This document shows positions 30,282 through 41,062 of a stretch of 41,725 nt of DNA, one piece after another; the stretch's first letter is position 1; each line of letters opens with the position of its first letter. A program made the translations under genes and the position numbers. Under the pieces are notes generated by a model, which was not told the DNA's origin, ran no database searches, and saw only the letters and a program-made list of their open reading frames with translations. This DNA is from an uncultured Clostridia bacterium (GTDB lineage: Bacteria > Bacillota > Clostridia > TANB77 > CAG-508). The DNA lies in assembly GCA_947627265.1 (NCBI GenBank), contig CANQVM010000006.1:1-41725 (forward strand), in the 5' to 3' direction.

Positions 30282-31148
30282 ATGAAGTCACTGTGTATTA
30301 AAACAAATAATTCTGATTTACTTAAATATCTACTAAATGAATTAAAACATTTAGAATTAGAAAACATTTACTTTTCTAACAATAAATTTAAAAATTATCA
30401 AAATATAATAATTCATTATTTAGGTACTGATAATTCTTTGTTTACAAAAAAAATAAGCTCTATCTTATCACTTTTAGTAATAGATGAATTAGAAGAAAAT
30501 TTTATAAATACTATTATTCTACAAAATTATTTTTATTTTGATTCTATAGAGAGAAATCAGATTTTAAATTTCTGTTTTGATATAAATGCTAAAGATTTCT
30601 CTATTATTTTTGATAAAAAATTTCAATCACTTTTTAATAGTTTTTATGAGTATATTTCTTCTAATAAATCATTAGTATTAAAAGGATTTACTAATTTTAG
30701 AATTAAACCTTACTTTGAAATTTTAGATGATATAATAAATGAAGCTGTAAATCAATTTATTGTTGAAAAGGAATATACAGAATTTATTTCTTTATTAAAA
30801 CTTTATGTAAGTTCACAAAATTCTAACTGTGAAACTATTCATATTGTATATTCTACTTCTGAATCTATTTTATTGGATGAAAATAAGGAAATTATTAGTA
30901 TTTCAAATGACTGCTTTAGAGCAAAATATTTAAGTGATATAACATTTTCTTCTAATGATTATACTTTAAATGCATTATTAACATTAATTCCTAAAAAAAT
31001 ATATATACACCTAATTGACTCTAAAATAGATGAATTTATTAATACTATACAATCTGTGTTTGAAAATAGAACTTATATTTGTAAAGATTGTAATATTTGT
31101 AAACTTTATAAAAATTCTTTAAAAACCAAAAGCCCCAATACTATTTAA
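30282..31148 (+). CDS. ytxC: Putative sporulation protein YtxC-like
   Basis: 288 aa; KIYIHLIDSKIDEFINTIQSVFENRTYICKDCNICK at the C-terminus; gagaggtg SD. Confidence 0.7.
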   Translation: MKSLCIKTNNSDLLKYLLNELKHLELENIYFSNNKFKNYQNIIIHYLGTDNSLFTKKISSILSLLVIDELEENFINTIILQNYFYFDSIERNQILNFCFDINAKDFSIIFDKKFQSLFNSFYEYISSNKSLVLKGFTNFRIKPYFEILDDIINEAVNQFIVEKEYTEFISLLKLYVSSQNSNCETIHIVYSTSESILLDENKEIISISNDCFRAKYLSDITFSSNDYTLNALLTLIPKKIYIHLIDSKIDEFINTIQSVFENRTYICKDCNICKLYKNSLKTKSPNTI

Positions 31149-31176
31149 TTAATATTTGTATCATTGGGGCTTTTTT
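31128..31176 (+). terminator. Terminator downstream of ytxC-like gene
   Basis: aaaagccccaat ... attggggctttttttat. Confidence 0.85.
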
Positions 31177-31240
31177 TATATAATATCATAGTTGTACTTT
31201 CATATTATATAAAATATCATTATTGTACACCTTCGTTCTT

Positions 31241-32176
31241 TTAAAGACTTGCATTAATTCCTTGTGCTACAATATCTTTCATATTTTCTATTAAATCATC
31301 TATTTCTTTTGGTGTAACAATTAGGTTATAATCTTGTGGTATTAAGGCTTCTTTTATTTCTTCATAGTTATCTTCTTCTTTTAATTTGTTTAAATAATCA
31401 TTTGATTTAGCTTCATTTTGTAGTTTTTGAATTAATAGATCTAAACTATCATTTACAAGTACTGCAGTTTCTACTACTGTTGGAATACCAATTGCTATAA
31501 CAGGAATACCTAATGTATTTTTACTAATTTCACTTCTTGTATTTCCGACCCCTGCACCTGGCACAATTCCAGTATCTGATATTTGTACTGTACTACTAAT
31601 CCTTTCAATACTTCTAGATGCTAAAGCATCTATTACAATAACTAATTTTGGATTTATATTATCTACAATTCCTTTAAGAATTTCTACAGTTTCAATTCCT
31701 GTTGTTCCTAGTACACCTGGAGATATTGCACTTACCATTCTTGTACCTTCTTCTACATATTGAGGTAAATATTTTATAACATGTCTTGTTACTTCTATCT
31801 CATTTATTACTTTTGGTCCTAAACTATCTGGTGTAACATAAATGTTACCAAGTCCAACTACTAATACCTCTGCTTGACTATCAATATGAGTATCTATAAC
31901 TTTTTTTAATTCAGCTGACAGTGTCTGCGCAGCTTTTGTTATTTCCTCTTCTTGTGCTATTTTAAGTTTTTTAATATCAATTGTAATATAATTTCCAACT
32001 GGTTTTCCAATGGCTTTTTCTCCATTTTCATTAGTTATTTTTACTCTTTCTACTTTTATATTATCATTAATATCTTCTTTTGTACTTTCAATCCCATCAA
32101 TTTCATTACTTAAATTATTAGCTTTTTGATAAATATCTCTTCTTTCAGATGCTAAGTCTGTTCTAAAATTATACAT
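31241..32176 (-). CDS. gpr: GPR endopeptidase (spore germination protease)
   Basis: FRTDLASERRDIY, VLVVGLGNIYVTPDSLGPKVI, SAISPGVLGTTGIE, VIVIDALASRS. Confidence 0.95.
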   Translation of the reverse strand: MYNFRTDLASERRDIYQKANNLSNEIDGIESTKEDINDNIKVERVKITNENGEKAIGKPVGNYITIDIKKLKIAQEEEITKAAQTLSAELKKVIDTHIDSQAEVLVVGLGNIYVTPDSLGPKVINEIEVTRHVIKYLPQYVEEGTRMVSAISPGVLGTTGIETVEILKGIVDNINPKLVIVIDALASRSIERISSTVQISDTGIVPGAGVGNTRSEISKNTLGIPVIAIGIPTVVETAVLVNDSLDLLIQKLQNEAKSNDYLNKLKEEDNYEEIKEALIPQDYNLIVTPKEIDDLIENMKDIVAQGINASL

Positions 32177-32306
32177 ATCGTTCCCTCCTTTATAAATATT
32201 GTTTGAAAAAAAATATAGTTTTATACAAAAAAATGAATATACATTTTTGTATATCCATTTTTTCTAGTCATCAATTGCAAATTATAATTTGTCTAAATCA
32301 TATATG

Positions 32307-35142
32307 TTATGATAAATATTTTTTTAGGAATTTTCCTGTATAACTTCTCTCATTTTTACAAATTTGTTCCGGAGTACCTATTGCAACAACTTCACCACCA
32401 TTATCTCCTCCTTCAGGTCCTAAGTCAATAATATGATCAGCTGTTTTAATTAAATCTAAGTTGTGTTCAATTACAATTATTGTGTTTCCTGTATCTACTA
32501 ATCTTTGAAGAATATCAACTAATCTATGTACATCTGCAATATGTAAACCTGTTGTGGGCTCATCTAAAATGTATAAGGTTTTTCCTGTTGCTTTTTTAGA
32601 TAATTCTGTAGCAAGTTTTACCCTTTGGGCTTCCCCTCCTGATAATGTTGTAGATGGTTGTCCGTAATTTAATATAGCCGAAGTCCAACATCATATAAAG
32701 TTTGTATTTTTTGTTTAATCTTTGGTATTTTTTCAAAAAATTGTAATGAATCTTCTACAGTCATATCTAGTACATCTGCAATATTTTTTCCTTTATATTT
32801 TACTTCTAAAGTTTCTCTATTATATCGTTTTCCTTTACATACTTCACAAGGTACATATATATCTGGTAAAAAATGCATTTCAATTTTATGAACACCATCT
32901 CCATTACAACTTTCGCATCTTCCTCCTGCTACATTAAAACTAAATCTACCTTTTTGATATCCTCTCATTTTTGCTTCTTCTGTTTGTGCAAAGATATCTC
33001 TAATTAAATCAAATACTCCAGTATATGTTGCAGGATTAGAACGTGGTGTTCTACCAATTGGAGATTGATCTATATTAATAATTTTATCAATATATTGCAA
33101 TCCTTTTACACCTTTACATTTGCCTGGTTTTTCATTTGAACCATTTAATTCTTTTGCAATTGTTTTGTATAATACTTCATTTACTAAAGTTGATTTTCCG
33201 AGATCCAGATACTCCTGTTACACAATTAAATACTCCTAAAGGAAATTTTACACTAATATTTTTTAAATTGTTTTCTGTAGCATCTTGTACTTCTATTACT
33301 TTATTTTTTTGTGATTTTCTTCTTGCTTTTGGAATTTCTATCTTTTTCTTTCCACTTAAGTATTGTCCTGTAATAGATTGTTGTACTAATTTTATCTCCT
33401 CTGCAGTTCCGTTGTGCCATAACTTGTCCACCATGTACTCCGGCTCCTGGTCCAATATCAATAATTTGATCTGCTGCATACATTGTATCTTCATCATGTT
33501 CTACAACAAGGAGAGTATTTCCTAAATCTCTTAATTTTTTTAATGTTGCTAACAATTTATCATTATCTCTTTGATGAAGTCCTATACTTGGTTCATCAAG
33601 GATATATAACACTCCCGTTAATCCAGAACCAATTTGAGTAGCTAACCTAATTCTTTGAGCCTCTCCACCTGATAAAGTTCCTGCACTTCTTGATAATGTT
33701 AAGTATTCTAATCCAACATCAATTAAAAATTGTAACCTTTGGTCTATTTCTTTTAAAATTAATTCTGAAATCATAGTTTGGGTCTTATTTAATTGTAAAT
33801 TTTTTAAGAAATTTTTAATATTTTTTATAGACATTTGTGTTAATTCATTAATGTTTTTATTCCCTACTTTTATTGATAAAATTTCAGGTTTTAGTCTTGC
33901 ACCATTACATGCATGGCAATTAGAATTTGTCATATACATCTCGTAAAAATCACGCATTCCTTGTGATTTTGTCTCATTATGTCGCCTATCCAATGTCGGT
34001 AAAACTCCTTCAAATGGTGCTGTAAATTTTCTTACACCTGCATAAGATTCATATTCAAAATCTATTTCTTCATCTCCTGTACCATATAATATTTTTTCCA
34101 TAAACCAACGTGGTAAATCTTTTATTTTTTTATTTTTTATTTCGACACCATAATGTTTTCCAATACTTTCAAAATACATCTTTGCCATGGTATCTCCTCT
34201 TTTCATTGTACTAGATCCAAATGCTTTTATTCCATCATATAGTGTTTTATTTTTATCAGGTACAATTAAATCCTCATCCATTTTCATTAAATATCCTATT
34301 CCTGTACACTCTGGACATGCACCAAAAGGATTATTAAAAGAAAACATTCTTGGAGTTAATTCTGGAAAGCTAAAACCACAGTCAGGGCAAGCATAATTAC
34401 AACTATATAATACTGGTTTTTTTCCTACAATATCAATTAATACTAAATTATCGGCATGTTTTAAAGCTATTTCTACTGATTCTGTTAGTCTGCTTATAAT
34501 ATCTGGTTTTATAACTAGTCTATCTACAACCAATTCAATTTCGTGCTTCTTTTTTTTGTCTATTTTAATATCATCTTGATCAAGTTCATAGATTTCTCCA
34601 TCTATTCTTACTCTTACAAAGCCTTCTTTTTGGTATCCTTCTAGTTGTTTTGTATACTCTCCTTTACGCGCTCTTACTACTGGTGCTAATACTTGTATTT
34701 TTGTTCCCTCTTCTAAATTCATTATATTATCAACAATTTGATCAATAGATTGCTTTTCTATTTTTTTTCCACAATTTGGACAATATGGTATACCAATACG
34801 AGCATATAATAAACGGATATAATCATATATTTCTGTAACAGTTCCTACAGTTGAACGTGGGTTTTTAGAAGTTGTTTTTTGGTCAATCGAAATAGCTGGA
34901 GAAAGTCCATCAATTCTTTCTACCTCTGGTTTTTCCATTAAACCTAAAAATTGCCTAGCATAAGATGATAAGCTTTCTACATATCTCCTTTGTCCTTCTG
35001 CATACAGTGTATCAAATGCTAAAGATGATTTACCAGATCCAGATAATCCTGTTATAACAACTAACTTATCTCTAGGTATTTCTAAATTTATATTTTTTAA
35101 GTTATGTTCTTTTGCACCTTTTATTATTATTTTATCATTCAT
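32307..35142 (-). CDS. uvrA: Excinuclease ABC subunit A; requires four +1 frameshifts at CGG (33409-33411, 33198-33200, 32678-32680, 32662-32664)
   Basis: Fragments join into canonical UvrA: ...[18 protein letters not shown]...[16 protein letters not shown]...[32 protein letters not shown]...KKYLS*; codon spacing between sites all multiples of 3. Confidence 0.95.
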
Positions 35143-35301
35143 CTTTTTACCCCTAAAATATTATACTATATTTCAAAGTTTAAAACAAGAGTTTGGTGTG
35201 TTTTTCTAAAAAAAGGCTTTTATGTAGCTTGGAGTTACAAATAAAAAATATATTAACTTTTAAATGAAATAATATATCTAACTAATAATTTGTAATTTTC
35301 A

Positions 35302-36961
35302 TTAGAATATTCCTATAATTTGTCCATTATCATCTATATCAATGCTTTCTGCAGCAGGTACTTTTGGAAGTCCTGGCATTGTCATAATTTTACCTGATAG
35401 AACTACAACAAATCCTGCACCAGATTTTAATTCTACATTTCTAACATAAATATTGAATTCATCTTTACATTCTAAATTTTTTGGATCATCAGAGAATGAA
35501 TATTGTGTTTTTGCAATACATACTGGTAAATTTCCATAACCTAATTTTTCTATTTGTTCTATTTGTGCTTTTGCTTCTTCAGAATATTCAACACCTTTTG
35601 CTCCATATATATTTGTTGCAACTTTATTTATTTTTTGTAATATAGAATCTTTTTCTTCATATATGTATTTAAAACTTTCTGGTTTCTCTGCTAAATTAAC
35701 TATCTTTTCTGCAATATCTATTGCACCTTTTCCACCTTTTGCCCATCCTTCTACTAGGCTTAATTCTACTTGTTTTCCGAGATAACTGTTCTTTCAAAAA
35801 TTCAATTTCTTTTTCTGTATCAGAAGAATATCTATTAAGTGCAACTATAACATTTAGTCCAAATTTATTCTTTAAATTATCAATATGTCTATATAAATTA
35901 TCCATTCCTTTTTTTAGACCTTCTATATTCTCTTCTTGTATCTTTTCTTTTTCTACTCCTCCGTGATATTTAATTGCTTTAATGGTTGCAACTAAAACAA
36001 CTGCATCTGGTTTTAAATTTGCCTTTCTACATTTAATGTCTATAAATTTTTCAGCTCCTAAATCAGCTCCAAAACCAGCTTCTGTTATAACATAGTCTCC
36101 TAATTTTAATGCTAATTTTGTTGCTATAATACTATTACATCCGTGAGCAATATTTGCAAATGGTCCTCCATGTATAATAGCTGGTGTATGTTCCAAAGTT
36201 TGCACTAAATTAGGTTTAATTGCATCTTTTAATAAAACTGTCATAGCACCTTCTGCTTTTAATTGTTTTGCGTAAATTGGTTCATTATTTTTAGTATATC
36301 CAACAATCATATTTCCTAATTTATTTTTTAAATCTTTTAAATCTTTTGCAAGACATACCACTGCCATAATTTCAGATGCAACTGTAATATCAAAAGCATC
36401 TTTCCTTGGAACAATTTTACTTTCTCCTGATAATCCTGTTTCTACTTGTCTTAATTGTCTATCATTTAAATCAAGACATCTTTTCCATACCACTCTATCA
36501 AAACCAAGTTCGTTTCCAAAATAAATATGGTTATCAATTAAACTTGCAAGCAAGTTGTTTGCTGATGTAATTGCATGAATATCTCCTGTAAAATGAAGAT
36601 TAATTTCTTCCATTGGAGCTATTTGAACTTTTCCGCCACCTGTTGCTCCACCTTTTATGCCAAATACTGGGCCTAAAGAAGGTTCTCTTAATGCTAATAC
36701 AGATTTTTTACCTATTTGTTGTAAGCCATCTGCAACAGCAATTGATATAGTTGTCTTACCTTCACCTAAAGGTGTTGGGTTAATTGCAGTTACTAAAATT
36801 AGTTTTCCATCTTTTTTATTTTCTAATTTTTTATAAACATGATTTGAAATTTTTGCCTTATATTCTCCATATAATTCTAATCCTTCATCAATATTCATCT
36901 TTTTTGCTATATCTGTTATTTTTTCTAATTTTGTATTTCTTGCAATTTCAATATCTGTCAT
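35302..36961 (-). CDS. fhs: Formate--tetrahydrofolate ligase; requires +1 frameshift at CGG (35777-35779)
   Basis: [35 protein letters not shown]-type segment; frames join as EFLKEQLS-[CGG +1][27 protein letters not shown]...[26 protein letters not shown]. Confidence 0.95.
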
Positions 36962-36990
36962 ACTTTATATACCTCCTTATATATCAATTT

Positions 36991-37431
36991 TTAAGCAATA
37001 AGTCCTACTATAACTCCAATTAATGCTCCAACAAATACTTGAACTGGAGTATGTCCTAAAACTTCTACTAATTTTTCTGATACTTGTACACCTGTTAATC
37101 CAGGTGTTTCTATTAATTTATTTAATAGCTGTGCTTGTTTTCCTGCAGCTCTTCTAACTCCACACGCATCATACATAACCACAAATGCAACAACAAGCGT
37201 TATTGCAAATATTGGTGTATCTACTCCTTCATTTTTTCCAATTAAAGTTGCTAACCCACATACAACAGCAGAATGAGAACTTGGCATTCCTCCTGCTCCT
37301 AATATTCTTTTAAAATTAAACTTTTTTGTTGTTACTAAATCATAAATTAGTTTAAATAATTGTATTACAAACCATAATAAAAATGGTATGTATATGTATT
37401 TATTTTGTATAAATCCACTGAAATTGTTCAC
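36991..37431 (-). CDS. Divergent PAP2 family protein (DUF212)
   Basis: GAGGMPSSHSAVVCGLATLIG, YDACGVRRAAGKQAQLLNKL. Confidence 0.9.
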   Translation of the reverse strand: MNNFSGFIQNKYIYIPFLLWFVIQLFKLIYDLVTTKKFNFKRILGAGGMPSSHSAVVCGLATLIGKNEGVDTPIFAITLVVAFVVMYDACGVRRAAGKQAQLLNKLIETPGLTGVQVSEKLVEVLGHTPVQVFVGALIGVIVGLIA

Positions 37432-37529
37432 GTTTTCCTTTTTTCTCCTCTCCTTATTTTATTCTTTAGTATCAAATTTTATATTTGATATTTTGTATTT
37501 AGTATTTTGTATTTGGTATTTTATATTTC

Positions 37530-37751
37530 TTATTCTTCTGTATTAAAATTTTCTTCTTCTATATTTTCATCTTTTTTTACTAAAATTGTAATTTTCTTTT
37601 CAGCTTCTTCTAAAATTTTATTACATTCTTTTGAAATTTTAATACCTTCTTCAAATTTTGAAACTGATTCATCTAAATTTAAATTTCCTTTTTCTAGTTG
37701 TTCTACTATTTTTTCTAAATCCTGCATATTATCTTCAAAACTTTTACTCAT
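37530..37751 (-). CDS. xseB: Exodeoxyribonuclease VII small subunit
   Basis: SFEDNMQDLEKIVEQLEKGNLNLDESVSKFEEGIKISKECNKIL. Confidence 0.93.
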   Translation of the reverse strand: MSKSFEDNMQDLEKIVEQLEKGNLNLDESVSKFEEGIKISKECNKILEEAEKKITILVKKDENIEEENFNTEE

Positions 37752-37768
37752 TTTTTTATTCCTTTCTT

Positions 37769-38963
37769 TTACATTACCTTTGCTTGTTTTTTGCCATCTG
37801 AAAATTTGATTTGTACTAGGTCTCCTTGATTTAATTCATTTATACTTTTTATAACTTTATTATTTTTTTCTATAATAGAATATCCTCTGTATAATGTTTT
37901 TAGTGGGCTTAGTGTATCTAGTTTTGCTATTAGATTATCATATTGTGTTTTGTATTTTTCTTGTTTAACTTCAATAATATTTTCTAGAGATTTTATATAA
38001 GTATCTAATTTTAAATAGTTATCATTTATTTTCCTAAAAGGCTCTTTAAATACCATACTAGATGTGGCTTTTTCGTATCTAAGCTTCATTAGTTCAACTT
38101 TTTTTATTAAAGATATTCTCAATCTATCTTCATATGTATTAATTATTCTTTTTACTTCATATACATCAGGGACTACTAATTCAGCTGCCGCTGATGGAGT
38201 AGGTGCCCTTAAATCTGCAACAAAATCCGCAATAGTAAAATCTGTTTCATGTCCGTACTGCAGATATAATTGGAATTTTAGAATTATATATACTATTTGC
38301 TAAAATTTCTTCATTAAATGGCCATAAATCTTCTAAGGATCCTCCTCCACGAGCTAGTATTAATACATCAGCTAATTTTTCTTTGTTCATATAGTCAATT
38401 CCCTCTGCAATTTTTTGAGCTGCATCTTCTCCTTGAACTGGAACAGGTAGTAATCTAATATAAACATTAGGATTTCTTCTAGTGGAAACATTAATAATAT
38501 CTCGAATAACAGAACCAGTTTGAGAAGTTAATACTCCTATTATTCTTGGCATTAATGGTATTTTTACTTTATGTTCTTCTTCAAAAAATCCTTGTTTTTC
38601 TAATTTATTTTTTAAATTTTTATATTTTGTATATAAATCTCCAAGTCCATCTTCTTCCATAACCTTTACATAAATTTGATAAATACCATCTCTTTCAAAA
38701 ACTGATACAGCTCCTAAAACTATAACTTTCATACCATCTTTTGGTATGAAAGTTAAATTATTAGTATATGATTTAAACATAATACATTTAATTAAAGAAT
38801 TTTCATCTTTTAAAGTAAAATACATATGACCTGTATAATGATGTTTAAAATTTGATATTTCTCCTTTAATTAAAATACTATTTAGGTATTCATCATCTGC
38901 AATTTTATCTTTAATATAACGATTTAAATCTGAAACAGTAATTGCCATATCTGCGTATTTCAT
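37769..38963 (-). CDS. xseA: Exodeoxyribonuclease VII large subunit; requires +1 frameshift at CGG (38253-38255)
   Basis: [13 protein letters not shown]-[CGG +1][30 protein letters not shown]...; zero frame terminates two codons after CGG. Confidence 0.95.
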
Positions 38964-39025
38964 TTAAAATACATCCCTTTCTTACTTTAATTAAAATCGT
39001 ATATGGATTTATAAATTTTCTATAA

Positions 39026-39427
39026 TTATTCTTTTACAATACTTGCTAAAATCCCATTTACAAAATTTTTAGAAGTATCTTCACCATATTTTTTTGCTAA
39101 TTCTACTGCTTCATTTATTACAACTTTAAATGGTATGTCTTTATATTTTATTTCATAGATTGCAAGCTTTAATATTGCTAAATCAATTTTAGAAATTCTA
39201 TCAATTTTCCAGTCAGATTTTAAGTTATCTTCAATTTTTTCTAAAATTTCTTTTTTATTATTTTCAATTCCTAAAATTACATCTGTTATATAATCTATTG
39301 CATCTTTACTTTTTATGGAATTGCTTTCAATATATAGTTGTATTTGTTCTTCTATGTTTTCTTTTTTTTGTATTTCCAAGCTATAAGTTAATTTAAATGC
39401 TTGTTCTCTCATTTCAGTTCTGTTCAT
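39026..39427 (-). CDS. nusB: Transcription antitermination factor NusB
   Basis: [60 protein letters not shown]. Confidence 0.93.
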   Translation of the reverse strand: MNRTEMREQAFKLTYSLEIQKKENIEEQIQLYIESNSIKSKDAIDYITDVILGIENNKKEILEKIEDNLKSDWKIDRISKIDLAILKLAIYEIKYKDIPFKVVINEAVELAKKYGEDTSKNFVNGILASIVKE

Positions 39428-39451
39428 CTTATTTCCCCTCTTGATTCGCTA

Positions 39452-39655
39452 TTACATTTTATCTATAAATCCCTTTAATTTTGTTTTAACAAGTTCTTTA
39501 TTTTGTTGTACATAATTTCCAATAAAAGCACTTAATACTAATACTACAATTGCAAGTATTAAATCATGTAGTCTTGTAATTAATATTAAAATACCTATTA
39601 CAATACCTATTATTGCACCTTTATATTGATTCCAAAATTCTTTTATTCCATCCAT
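39452..39655 (-). CDS. DUF2273 small membrane protein
   Basis: 67 aa; FWNQYKGAIIGIVIGILILITRL; context with Asp23/AmaP. Confidence 0.85.
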   Translation of the reverse strand: MDGIKEFWNQYKGAIIGIVIGILILITRLHDLILAIVVLVLSAFIGNYVQQNKELVKTKLKGFIDKM

Positions 39656-39693
39656 TTAGTTTTCATCCCTTTCTAGAAAATTAAATACATCTT

Positions 39694-40242
39694 TTACTCT
39701 TCTTGCTTTTGTGCAACTTTTTTTACAGTAATATTTACTTCTTTTACTTCTAAATCTGTTGATTGTTTTATTTTTTCTTTTATCTTTGTTTGAAGATTAG
39801 CTGATAAATCTTTTATAATTGCATCTGAACTAATCATTAAATTAACATATACTTTCACATTATTTTCTCTATCTAATTCAACTCTTGTTGATACTTGCTC
39901 AGCACTTTGAAAATTTAATGCTACTGAATTAACTAAATTTTCAATAGTTTCTTTTGATATCATTAATCTACCACTTTCATTTTCTAGTAAAACACCATTT
40001 ATATCATTTGTTTTATTTTTTGAATCTGAATCAAAAAATATACACTTAATTGAAAGTAAAATAAATAGAACACTTACTCCTAATAGAATTTTACTAGATA
40101 TATCTCCTACTATAATTTTGTGCATAATATCTCCAACTAGTTCTATATCTAGCCATCCAAATATTAATAAACATAGTATAATAGATAGTATTAACATAAT
40201 ATTAGCATATATAATTAATGTTATTTTTTCTAAAATTTTCAT
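39694..40242 (-). CDS. amaP: Alkaline shock response membrane anchor protein AmaP
   Basis: 182 aa, two N-terminal TM segments plus Asp23-like domain; context. Confidence 0.85.
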   Translation of the reverse strand: MKILEKITLIIYANIMLILSIILCLLIFGWLDIELVGDIMHKIIVGDISSKILLGVSVLFILLSIKCIFFDSDSKNKTNDINGVLLENESGRLMISKETIENLVNSVALNFQSAEQVSTRVELDRENNVKVYVNLMISSDAIIKDLSANLQTKIKEKIKQSTDLEVKEVNITVKKVAQKQEE

Positions 40243-40285
40243 TATCTTCTCCTTTTTTATTGCATTTTATTTTATATTTGATATT

Positions 40286-40729
40286 TTATTTATCACTGTT
40301 TTCATCTGATGTAGTTTGTTCATTTTCTTTATTTATACCATCAGTATTAACACCTTGTACATGTACATTTACTTCTGTTACATTTAATCCTGTCATACTT
40401 TCTACAGCTTTTTTTACTCTGTTTTGTATTTCAAATGCAACATCTGGTATTCTTGTTCCATATTCTACAATAATGTTAACATCTATTTTTGTAGTATTTT
40501 CTGAAACTTCTACTTTAATACCTTTTGCTAAATTTTTTTTACCACTTAATACTTCTGAAATTCCACCTGCAAATCCACCTGACATTGCAGAAACTCCTGC
40601 AACTTCTGATACAGCAACTCCTGCAATTACAGCTACTACATCATTTGAGATTTTTATTCCATCTCCTTCTGTTTTTATTTCGTTTTCTACTTCTACTACC
40701 TCTTTATTTTCTTTGTTTTCTTCACTCAT
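40286..40729 (-). CDS. Asp23/Gls24 family envelope stress response protein
   Basis: ISNDVVAVIAGVAVSEVAGVSAMSGGFAGGISEVLSGKKNLAKGIKVEVSENTTKIDVNIIVEYG. Confidence 0.93.
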   Translation of the reverse strand: MSEENKENKEVVEVENEIKTEGDGIKISNDVVAVIAGVAVSEVAGVSAMSGGFAGGISEVLSGKKNLAKGIKVEVSENTTKIDVNIIVEYGTRIPDVAFEIQNRVKKAVESMTGLNVTEVNVHVQGVNTDGINKENEQTTSDENSDK

Positions 40730-40757
40730 TTTTATTTCCTCCTTTTTATATATCTAT

Positions 40758-40806
40758 TAAAAAAAGATATACTTAAATACTTTCGATTTAAGTATATCAA
40801 TTTTTT
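40758..40806 (-). terminator. Hairpin terminator between the 41 kb gene and the Asp23 cluster
   Basis: gatatacttaaat-actttcg-atttaagtatatc flanked by A/T tracts. Confidence 0.65.
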
Positions 40807-41062
40807 AGTTTTTTTACAACTGTTTTTATTAAATTTCCTTTTTTATTTATAATTTAATCTTTTATATTAAATTTATATTTAACTCACACTAATTGCTAAC
40901 TATTTTTCAATTTTCTGTATTTTTTACTTAATTATTTAGTTTCTTATACTTTCTCTATTGGCATACCTTCATTTAATATAATATTTTTTGGATATTTCAA
41001 TATTTTTATTTCTACATCTATTATGTTGTCTTTATTTATTTTTATATCTTATATCACAAATT

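Noticed and set aside
32669-35142. uvrA as a pseudogene
   Set aside because: All four breaks are identical CGG +1 events and every conserved motif between them is intact, which is not the pattern of random decay.
8953-38255. Explaining the split genes as random sequencing/assembly indels
   Set aside because: All CGG-type events are insertions of the same base in the same context (C before GG), none in homopolymers, all +1, and flanking protein is undamaged; random errors would be mixed in base, direction and context. Raw reads are still needed for proof.
8953-38255. CGG simply reassigned to another amino acid (as computationally reported in some other Firmicutes)
   Set aside because: A three-base reassignment would not restore the downstream frame; the homologous protein continues only if one extra nucleotide is consumed.
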